From the NCBI GenBank assembly GCA_030635835.1, contig DAOVYB010000071.1, forward strand, positions 1-7,241: DNA of 7,241 nucleotides. Direction: 5' to 3'. The notes below the pieces were generated by a model. It was not told the origin of the DNA, made no database searches, and was given only the letters and a program-made list of their open reading frames with translations. A program made the position numbers and the translations under genes. Shown in pieces: positions 1 through 5,632 of the stretch. Position 1 is the first letter of the stretch. Each line of letters starts with the position of its first letter. This DNA comes from Gammaproteobacteria bacterium. Lineage in GTDB: Bacteria; Pseudomonadota; Gammaproteobacteria; UBA6429.

Positions 1-431
1 GCTGTCATTGCTGTTTTTAAACGCCCATACATGCCGACAGCATTACTTTCCGAAGGAAAACTACCCGCAATTTCCAAATCCAGTATTTCTGCTAATTTGG
101 CATTATTCCCATATAAAGGGTGAGCATCGAGCGGTAAATGGTAAGCGACTAAGCTAATTCCTGATTCAATCAAACTGCGAATACGGTTATATTTTAAGCC
201 AATAATTCGCTCATCCTCTCCCTTCCAGAAATAGCCATGATGCACCAGTAAGGCATCCGCTTTTTCACTTATAGCGGCATTAATTAAGGCCTGACTCGCC
301 GTAACCCCTGAAATTATTTTTTTTATTTCAGCTTTACCCTCTACCTGCAAACCATTTGGGCAATAATCCTGAAATCGTTCGATCTCCAGCACATTATTTG
401 AATATTTGAGTAAATCTTTTAACTGAACCAT
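1..431 (-). CDS. NIF3/YbgI-family dinuclear metal-centre protein, N-terminal part (cut by window edge)
   Basis: Translating the minus strand from the ATG at 431 gives 143 uninterrupted residues that run off the left edge. The family (NIF3, called YbgI in E. coli, about 250 residues) forms a hexameric toroid with a two-metal site. A GTP cyclohydrolase I type 2 name is often attached to it, but the physiological reaction is unsettled. Seen here are the N-terminal block ending CPNGLQVEG (24-32), the metal-ligand block LLVHHGYFW with H64 and H65, and the block AYHLPLDAHP with D102, followed by GNNAKLAE. These match the first three metal ligands of YbgI; the C-terminal HxxxE-type ligands lie outside the window. 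The start is supported by AAAGGG 8 nt upstream. The gene is divergent from degS, and a NIF3 gene next to algW is also seen in Pseudomonas. The protein should be cytoplasmic, as no signal peptide is visible. Confidence 0.93.
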   Translation of the reverse strand, partial: MVQLKDLLKYSNNVLEIERFQDYCPNGLQVEGKAEIKKIISGVTASQALINAAISEKADALLVHHGYFWKGEDERIIGLKYNRIRSLIESGISLVAYHLPLDAHPLYGNNAKLAEILDLEIAGSFPSESNAVGMYGRLKTAMT

Positions 432-439
432 GCGTAAAA

Positions 440-445
440 CCCTTT
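440..445 (-). promoter_or_regulatory. Ribosome binding site of the NIF3-family gene
   Basis: The minus strand reads AAAGGG, ending 8 nt before the ATG at 431. It supports that start codon. The site abuts the TGA (447-445) of the possible 47-codon ORF upstream, an arrangement that would suit translational coupling if that ORF is real. Confidence 0.6.
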
Positions 446-588
446 CATAGGTTAACATTACGAGAACTTCGCACGAACAATGAGAAGTCAGATAATGGCG
501 TTAAAACCTCTTCAAAATGCTCATGTACTGATCGTACATTCCGCTTTTTCATCAGTTTTGCCTTATTCTCCAACATCTCATTGTCCAT
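445..588 (-). CDS. Possible small hydrophilic protein, 47 aa, unknown function
   Basis: This short minus-strand ORF lies between the divergent degS and NIF3 genes and ends 13 nt before the NIF3 ATG. The frame is open further upstream (to 678), but that would overlap degS, so the ATG at 588 is preferred. A weak purine-rich site (GAGAG) lies 6 nt before it, and a candidate promoter at 619-647 would place transcription about 24 nt upstream. The product begins MDNEMLENKAKLMKKRNVRS and is charged and soluble in its N-terminal half, with a short more hydrophobic stretch (LTPLSDFSLF) later. I recognise no family, motif, signal peptide or membrane segment. It could be a chance ORF in spacer DNA, or a small first cistron read together with the NIF3 gene. 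Position and spacing are the only arguments for it. Confidence 0.25.
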   Translation of the reverse strand: MDNEMLENKAKLMKKRNVRSVHEHFEEVLTPLSDFSLFVRSSRNVNL

Positions 589-608
589 GCAAAGCTCTCG
601 AAGATAAA
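581..608 (+). promoter_or_regulatory. Weak candidate promoter for degS
   Basis: TTGTCC (581-586), a 16-nt spacer and GATAAA (603-608) form a weak sigma-70-like pair, each hexamer matching 4 of 6 positions. It would leave a leader of roughly 44 nt before the degS ATG. The -10 lies inside the first copy of the 11-bp tandem repeat. Other AT-rich hexamers closer to the gene, such as TAATAA near 631, could serve instead. Confidence 0.2.
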
Positions 609-621
609 TAGAAGATAAATA
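600..621. repeat. Perfect tandem repeat, 2 x 11 bp
   Basis: GAAGATAAATA occurs twice in direct succession (600-610 and 611-621). A partial third copy, ATAGAAGA, follows. The period of about one helical turn in the spacer between two divergent genes could form two same-face protein sites or could be simple slippage in AT-rich DNA. The repeat overlaps the -10 regions proposed below for both directions. Confidence 0.8.
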
Positions 622-647
622 ATAGAAGACTAATAAATTTAGTTTAA
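619..647 (-). promoter_or_regulatory. Candidate sigma-70 promoter toward the small ORF and NIF3 gene
   Basis: On the minus strand TTAAAC (647-642) is followed after 17 nt by TATTAT (624-619). The -10 hexamer matches the consensus at 5 of 6 positions, the -35 only at 3 of 6. The spacing is ideal and the position lies upstream of both minus-strand reading frames. The DNA here is AT-rich, so chance matches are common. Confidence 0.3.
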
Positions 648-658
648 CGGAATTTCTG

Positions 659-1837
659 ATGCGTGTTACCAAACTCATAACATTTATTATTCAATTTGCC
701 ACCATTGGCTTAGCAGCGGCGTTTCTTATTTTATACTTTCAATCAGAAAAAAATAAAACAGCTGACGACACTATTGAACAATCTACTCCTGCTACTGAAA
801 TCGTTGAGCTTATAGAATCGACTCGCTCGGTTCCGACTCAGCCAATGAGCTCTTATGCTCCGGCAGTTAAAAATGCTGCCCCGGCCGTTGTTAATATTCA
901 AACGACTAAAATAATTACAGAACGCCAACATCCACTGGCAAACGACCCGCTGTTTCAACAATTCTTTGGTGACAGCATAGGTGAGCCACGTAAACGCATG
1001 GAATCCAGTCTTGGTTCAGGTGTTATTGTTAGCCCACAAGGTTATATTCTGACTAATCATCATGTTATAAAAGCAGCAGATGAAATTCTTGTCGCATTAA
1101 AAGATGGCCGTACCACTAAAGCCAGCATTATTGGAACCGATCCTGATACAGATTTAGCCGTCTTACACATTAAGCTGGATAACATTCCCGCTATAACGCT
1201 TAGCAAAACACAGCAGATTGAAGTTGGTGATATTGTGCTTGCAATTGGAAATCCTTTTGGCGTTGGTCAAACAGTAACTTCCGGCATCATCAGTGCAACC
1301 GGCCGTAACATGCTTGGTATCAATACTTTTGAGAACTTCATTCAAACTGATGCCGCAATTAATCCTGGCAATTCAGGTGGTGCTCTAATTAATTCTTTTG
1401 GTGAACTTATTGGGATTAATACCGCGATATATTCTCAAAGCGGAGGCTCACAAGGGATTGGTTTTGCCATACCATTAAGCTTGGCAAAAAATGTTTTAAC
1501 GCAAATTATTGAGTTTGGTCATGTCAAACGTGGCTGGTTAGGTGTCGCAATTCAGGATATGAATACAGAGCTTGCTAAGTCATTTGGCTTAGATCGCGTA
1601 TATGGCATAATTGTTAATGGTGTTGCAAGAAAGGGACCAGCAGATAAAGCGGGAATTAAACCCGGTAATGTTATTACCCATATCAACAACACAGAAATTA
1701 AAGACATGCGACATCTGTTGAATTTAGTCAGCCAGGTAAAACCTGGAAAGACACTTTCAATAAAAGGTATTAATCAGGAAGGTACTTTTACAGCTACAGC
1801 CACGGTTATACAACGGCCTCAGCAGAAAGAAAAATAA
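659..1837 (+). CDS. degS: DegS/AlgW-type membrane-anchored periplasmic serine endopeptidase
   Basis: The 392-residue protein is an HtrA-family protease with a single PDZ domain. An N-terminal membrane anchor (about residues 6-27) is followed by a polar linker to about 65, a trypsin-like domain (about 70-285) and a PDZ domain (about 290-385). The catalytic triad is intact: H135 in TNHHV, D165 in TDLAVL and S239 in NPGNSGG. YGI (315-317) occupies the carboxylate-binding loop of the PDZ domain, where DegS binds the C-termini of misfolded outer-membrane proteins. In E. coli and Pseudomonas the activated protease cuts the anti-sigma factor RseA/MucA and so releases sigma-E/AlgU; the same role is inferred here. 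The length is closer to AlgW (about 389) than to E. coli DegS (355). Having one PDZ domain and an uncleaved-looking anchor argues against DegP. The ATG at 659 directly precedes the anchor, with only a weak GGA as ribosome site. The gene converges with hisC. Confidence 0.95.
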   Translation: MRVTKLITFIIQFATIGLAAAFLILYFQSEKNKTADDTIEQSTPATEIVELIESTRSVPTQPMSSYAPAVKNAAPAVVNIQTTKIITERQHPLANDPLFQQFFGDSIGEPRKRMESSLGSGVIVSPQGYILTNHHVIKAADEILVALKDGRTTKASIIGTDPDTDLAVLHIKLDNIPAITLSKTQQIEVGDIVLAIGNPFGVGQTVTSGIISATGRNMLGINTFENFIQTDAAINPGNSGGALINSFGELIGINTAIYSQSGGSQGIGFAIPLSLAKNVLTQIIEFGHVKRGWLGVAIQDMNTELAKSFGLDRVYGIIVNGVARKGPADKAGIKPGNVITHINNTEIKDMRHLLNLVSQVKPGKTLSIKGINQEGTFTATATVIQRPQQKEK

Positions 1838-1933
1838 TCTTTTCTGTAATAACCTGAGCTATGTATAAGAAATGCACGTCATTCCCGCGTTTTTCTGGTT
1901 ACTTATAATAGGAATTTTTTAAAAGAGAGCAAT

Positions 1934-2021
1934 GTAGCCTGGATGCAACGAAGTGAAATCCGGGAGAGGGCGAGAGTTTAAACCTGTTTCCCCGGATTAC
2001 ATTACATTTCATCCGGGCTAC
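1934..2021. repeat. 88-bp imperfect palindromic element (REP/MITE-like) between convergent genes
   Basis: The left arm (1934-1964, starting GTAGCCTGGATGCAACGAAG) and the reverse complement of the right arm (1991-2021, starting GTAGCCCGGATGAAATGTAA) agree at 25 of 31 positions, leaving a central stretch of about 26 nt. The ends read GTAGCC and GGCTAC and each arm closes in ATCCGGG. Dispersed elements with these GTAGCC(C/T)GGATG ends and ATCCGGG cores occur in many proteobacterial genomes; this is from memory, not a search. No gene or clear target-site duplication is visible. Lying between the ends of degS and hisC, the transcript of either strand would fold into a long hairpin, so it could act as a two-way terminator or protect mRNA 3' ends. 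Neither flanking gene has another convincing terminator. Confidence 0.8.
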
Positions 2022-2051
2022 TGTTAAGCTGATTTTCTTAGATGAAGCTGT

Positions 2052-3155
2052 TTATATTGCCTTTTTAAGTAATTCAAGCAGGCTCTGGTTTTCTTCTGCT
2101 GTTCCTACAGTAATACGCAAACAATCTTTTAATAAACCACCAGCAGGATTAAGGTTTTTAATTAAGACCCCCTGTTCTTTTAGTTTATTAAAAATGTTAT
2201 CTGCCTGTTCTTCTTTAACTCGAACCAAAATAAAGTTCGCCTGGCTAGGATAAGCCGTTAACCCTTCTACCTGTGACAACTCGTTAAATAACTGTTCACG
2301 GTCGCTGCAAATTTGTTGTGTTTGCTGATCAAGTACCTGCCGATTCTTAATTGCAAATTCTGCACTGGCTTGAGTGAGAATATTAATATTATAAGGTAAA
2401 CGCACTTTATCAAATTCATTTAGCCATTCAGCTTTACCTGCCAATAAACCTAAACGTAAACCCGCTAATCCCATTTTTGAAACTGTGCGCATGACGAGTA
2501 AGTTTTCATATTTGTCCGTCTCTTTTAACATCGGCATAAAGCTTTTATCAGCAAATGCATGATAAGCCTCATCAATAACAACAATACCTGGCGCAGCTTC
2601 AATAATTCTTTTTAAAACATCTTCATCAAATAAGTTACTGGTCGGGTTATTAGGATAAGCTAAAAAGATAACCGCAGGTTGATGCTCTTTTATTGAATTA
2701 AGCAGTGTTTCTTCATCAAGTGAAAAATCTTCATTAAGCGGGATACCAACATAAGGCATATCAAGAAAAGTGGCGATCATTTTATACATGACGAAACCGG
2801 GCTCAACAGACAAAACCGCGTGCTTTGTTTGATTAGCTCCTTTTCCACTGACCGCCATCATAATGATTTGAATCAATTCATCAGAACCATTACCTAATAA
2901 AATTTCAGCCGCAGCAGGTACTTCCATCGACTCACGTAAATGCTGTTTTAAGATACGCGCGCCGGGATCAGGATAACGATTAAGTTCAACATTACGAATC
3001 ACACTCAACCATTCATTAACGAGATCTTCTGGCCAGCGGTATGGATTTTCCATAGCATCCAGTTTAATCATATTGCCAGAATCCGGCACATGATAAGCAG
3101 ATAAAGCCTGAATTTCAGGACGTATCCATTTTTTTACATTAGTTTTGATATTCAT
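2052..3155 (-). CDS. hisC: Histidinol-phosphate aminotransferase
   Basis: This 367-residue class I/II aminotransferase converts imidazole-acetol phosphate and glutamate to histidinol phosphate and 2-oxoglutarate, using pyridoxal phosphate, in cytoplasmic histidine synthesis. Family landmarks appear in order: LDAMENPY (32-39), NRYPDPG (59-65), LLGNGSDELI (86-95) of the cofactor-phosphate region, AYPNNPTS with N170, VVIDEAYHAF with D195 and Y198, and RTVSKMGLAGLRLG with the Schiff-base lysine K227 and R234. R347 sits in the C-terminal LRITVGT block. The length is normal and no key residue is missing. The start ATG at 3155 lacks a strong ribosome site; only a loose AAGAA lies upstream. hisC stands apart from other his genes in this window: pbpC is upstream, separated by 83 bp and a terminator. 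A paralogous aromatic aminotransferase role cannot be excluded, but the motifs favour HisC. Confidence 0.95.
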   Translation of the reverse strand: MNIKTNVKKWIRPEIQALSAYHVPDSGNMIKLDAMENPYRWPEDLVNEWLSVIRNVELNRYPDPGARILKQHLRESMEVPAAAEILLGNGSDELIQIIMMAVSGKGANQTKHAVLSVEPGFVMYKMIATFLDMPYVGIPLNEDFSLDEETLLNSIKEHQPAVIFLAYPNNPTSNLFDEDVLKRIIEAAPGIVVIDEAYHAFADKSFMPMLKETDKYENLLVMRTVSKMGLAGLRLGLLAGKAEWLNEFDKVRLPYNINILTQASAEFAIKNRQVLDQQTQQICSDREQLFNELSQVEGLTAYPSQANFILVRVKEEQADNIFNKLKEQGVLIKNLNPAGGLLKDCLRITVGTAEENQSLLELLKKAI

Positions 3156-3208
3156 ACTGTTGAGTTCTTAAACGATATTTTGAAGTTGCAAGTGTAACTG
3201 ATTTGAAT

Positions 3209-3247
3209 GAAAAAAGAGTAGCCACAAAGATGAAATATCTACTCTTT
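3209..3247 (-). terminator. Rho-independent terminator overlapping the pbpC stop codon
   Basis: Reading the minus strand, AAAGAGTAG (3247-3239) and CTACTCTTT (3221-3213) form a perfect 9-bp stem around a 17-nt loop. The second arm runs into six consecutive T (3215-3210). The first arm contains the last two sense codons and the TAG of pbpC, so the signal is built into the gene end. The stem is fairly AT-rich and the loop long, so termination may be partial. It should end the alpha-2-macroglobulin/pbpC transcript and uncouple it from hisC, which starts 54 nt further on. Confidence 0.6.
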
Positions 3248-5632
3248 ACCCAGCACCTCAAATTTTCTGACCAGTCGGTTACCCAGATTATCCACCAGTG
3301 TTAAGCGATGAATACCGGGTAAAATATATAATGCAAGCTGATGAAAAGTTTCAGTACTGCCAAGATATTCATTATTCAGATGCCAGAATAAAGTTGCTTC
3401 ATGATTTCGATGCACTGCTTCAAAAACAGTACGGCTTTTTTTCTCCGCTAAGTCTACGGGGATATAAATTCGCGTTCCGGTTGTCGGATAGAGTAAAGCA
3501 ATGGGGCTATCTCTACCCTGCTTTGCCATTAAAGAACTACAATCTTTTCTATAGGGCGGTAAGTTACGATAATTTGAATGGTTCTTCCGGTAATAAAATT
3601 CCAGTCCCGGAGGTAACACGAACCAGTTAATATGCCGCATATTACTGACAGGTTCACAACGACTATGCACACGCCAGGTTTTAGTTTTATCTAAATGAAT
3701 TTTTTTGTGATAACGCGTAACCTGATCAAAATTACTTTCTGCAGGAATCCATTGCGTTTCAGAATCACAATACTCATTTGCCAGGTAACCATCGTCCTTA
3801 CACACTTTCATGGCTTTCATTAAATGTACAGGTTTTGTAAACCACGGTGATGATTCAAGTTGATTAAAAATATCAAACATTATGGGTGCGGCACTACTCA
3901 CTCCGGTTAATCCTGGTCGACCTTCTCCACTCGCATTACCTGCCCAAACCGCAACCGTATAACGGCGTGTATTCCCGATGGCCCAGGCATCTCGTAAGCC
4001 ATAACTTGTTCCTGTCTTCCATGCGATTTTTTGACTACTATTAAAATTCTTCCAGAAATTTTCTGTGCCCGGCCGATTAACTTCAAGTAAAGCATCAAGC
4101 GTTATCCAGGCTGTCGCCGGATTAAGCTCTGTATGCTTGCCATAGTGTTGTTTTTTATTTTGTAAAAAATTTAGTAAATGATAACGTGCTTTTTCATCAA
4201 CCTGTTCTTGTTTTGCAATATAGGCAAGATTGGCATACATCATCGACATATCTAACAAGGTACCTTCAGCTCCACCCAGAATTAAAGTTAAACCATAGTC
4301 TTCCGCTTTACGATGTAAACTTGTCATACCAAACTGTTTTAAAAAATCATAAAAACGATCAATACCATGTTGTTTTAACATGCGAACAGCCGGAACATTG
4401 AGTGAACGAGCCAAAGCCGTGCGTGCAGGTACTGCACCACGATATCGATGATCAAAGTTTTCAGGCATGTAACCTGAATACTGAGTTGGTAGATCTGCAA
4501 TTAATGTTTTACTTAGAATTTCACCTTGCTGGATCATGCTGGCAAATAAAAAGGGTTTTAAAATACTCCCGGTACTTCGCTGACGTCGAATCAGATCAAT
4601 TGCATAACCTCGCTGAGTATCATGGCTTAGATTACTATTTCCCACATAAGCAACAACATTAAAATTATCATTATCAATCACAATCGCAGCCGCGTTATGT
4701 ATTCCCTGTAAGCTCAATGACTTTGATTGCTGGCGAACTATATTACTAACTGCTTGTTGAGTTTGTTTAATAATTGTTGAATTAAATCGATAATTTTTAT
4801 TATTAGCTTTAGATTTATTTTCATTGACTAATAAGGTATCGAGTAAATGAGGTGCAAGCCGGGGTAATCTCACCGGCTTTTCAGGTAACGGTTCTAAACT
4901 GGCCAACTTTAATTCAATAGCATCAAGTATATTTTTTTTGTGTAGTTGTGTTAATAAAGCATCACGTTTATTTTTTAAAGTGCTACGATTACGGCCAGGA
5001 TGGATCATTGAAGGACTATTAGGTAACACGGCTAAGGTCGCACTTTCGGCCCAGGAAAGCTGTTCTGTACTTCGACCAAAATATCGCCATGCAGCAGTTT
5101 CAACCCCAACAACATTTCCGCCAAAAGGCGCATGACTGGCATACAATGCGAGAATTTCATTTTTGCTGTAACGCAACTCCAATCGCAAAGCGAGAATCAT
5201 TTCGATGATTTTTTCGAGATATGTTCGCCTGGGATTTTTTCGAGCTAAACGAATCACCTGCATACTCAGTGTACTGGCACCACTGACAACCTTACCCTGT
5301 TTTATATTTAAATATGTTGCCCGGATCAGAGCAATAGGATCAACACCCAAGTGTGAATAAAAACGTTTATCTTCATAATGAATCAACGCTTGTTTAAATT
5401 TATTTGTTACCTTAACAGAGTAAGGAAAACGCCATTGCCCATCTTTAGCAATGCGTGCCCCAAGCAATTCATTTTTGTTACTTAATAAGATTGAGGAATA
5501 TGGATCATTAAATAATGACACCGGCAGGCATCGCCAGAATGCGATACCTGCTGTTAGTGTCAATAAGAGTATGACAAACGCGCGAGGATGTTGTTTTAAG
5601 TATAAAACAAACTTATTGTTTAAATACTTCAA
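3239..5632 (-). CDS. pbpC: Penicillin-binding protein 1C (bifunctional peptidoglycan glycosyltransferase/transpeptidase)
   Basis: This class A penicillin-binding protein polymerises lipid II and cross-links the peptides on the periplasmic face of the inner membrane. From the favoured TTG start it has 797 residues (E. coli PBP1C about 770): a membrane anchor at about 18-33; a GT51 domain with catalytic E87 in HYEDKRFYSH and the SGASTLSMQ block; a transpeptidase with SILK (S356, K359), SLN (410-412) and KTGT (539-542); a linker with cysteines 611, 622, 659 and 698 that probably form disulfides; and a C-terminal BiPBP_C domain (about 707-795) typical of PBP1C. The reading frame is open upstream to an ATG at 5725, but that start overlaps the alpha-2-macroglobulin gene by 113 bp and adds 31 residues before the anchor. 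The TTG at 5632 has AAAGG 8 nt upstream, gives a normal N-terminus and overlaps by only 20 bp. The pairing with alpha-2-macroglobulin supports the 1C assignment and a role in wall repair. Confidence 0.93.
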   Translation of the reverse strand: MKYLNNKFVLYLKQHPRAFVILLLTLTAGIAFWRCLPVSLFNDPYSSILLSNKNELLGARIAKDGQWRFPYSVKVTNKFKQALIHYEDKRFYSHLGVDPIALIRATYLNIKQGKVVSGASTLSMQVIRLARKNPRRTYLEKIIEMILALRLELRYSKNEILALYASHAPFGGNVVGVETAAWRYFGRSTEQLSWAESATLAVLPNSPSMIHPGRNRSTLKNKRDALLTQLHKKNILDAIELKLASLEPLPEKPVRLPRLAPHLLDTLLVNENKSKANNKNYRFNSTIIKQTQQAVSNIVRQQSKSLSLQGIHNAAAIVIDNDNFNVVAYVGNSNLSHDTQRGYAIDLIRRQRSTGSILKPFLFASMIQQGEILSKTLIADLPTQYSGYMPENFDHRYRGAVPARTALARSLNVPAVRMLKQHGIDRFYDFLKQFGMTSLHRKAEDYGLTLILGGAEGTLLDMSMMYANLAYIAKQEQVDEKARYHLLNFLQNKKQHYGKHTELNPATAWITLDALLEVNRPGTENFWKNFNSSQKIAWKTGTSYGLRDAWAIGNTRRYTVAVWAGNASGEGRPGLTGVSSAAPIMFDIFNQLESSPWFTKPVHLMKAMKVCKDDGYLANEYCDSETQWIPAESNFDQVTRYHKKIHLDKTKTWRVHSRCEPVSNMRHINWFVLPPGLEFYYRKNHSNYRNLPPYRKDCSSLMAKQGRDSPIALLYPTTGTRIYIPVDLAEKKSRTVFEAVHRNHEATLFWHLNNEYLGSTETFHQLALYILPGIHRLTLVDNLGNRLVRKFEVLGKE

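Noticed and set aside
308..331. CTGAAAT/ATTTCAG inverted repeat around a run of eight T
   Set aside because: It lies inside the intact NIF3 reading frame and encodes a lysine/isoleucine stretch (EIKKII). The T run could slip, but the frame is not broken here.
445..678. 77-codon version of the small minus-strand ORF
   Set aside because: The longer start overlaps the first codons of degS on the opposite strand and covers the promoter region of both genes. Only the shorter ATG at 588 was kept, as a low-confidence call.
1823..1846. Short inverted repeat at the degS stop codon
   Set aside because: CAGAAAGA and TCTTTTCTG pair only with a bulge, the stem is almost all A/T and no T run follows. It is too weak to call a terminator.
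2022..2051. Possible hisC terminator between the palindrome and the hisC stop
   Set aside because: The two AGCTG/AAGCTG copies are in the same orientation, so they cannot form a stem.
3156..3208. hisC promoter
   Set aside because: TTGCAA or TTACAC could serve as a -35, but no acceptable -10 lies at 16-18 nt from either, so no call was made.
3298..3630. Plus-strand ORF of 110 codons inside pbpC
   Set aside because: It lies wholly antisense to the C-terminal region of PBP1C, which has a clear family domain. It shows no recognisable motif.
4186..4662. Two adjoining plus-strand ORFs inside pbpC
   Set aside because: They are antisense to the transpeptidase domain with its intact SILK and SLN motifs, so they are shadow frames.
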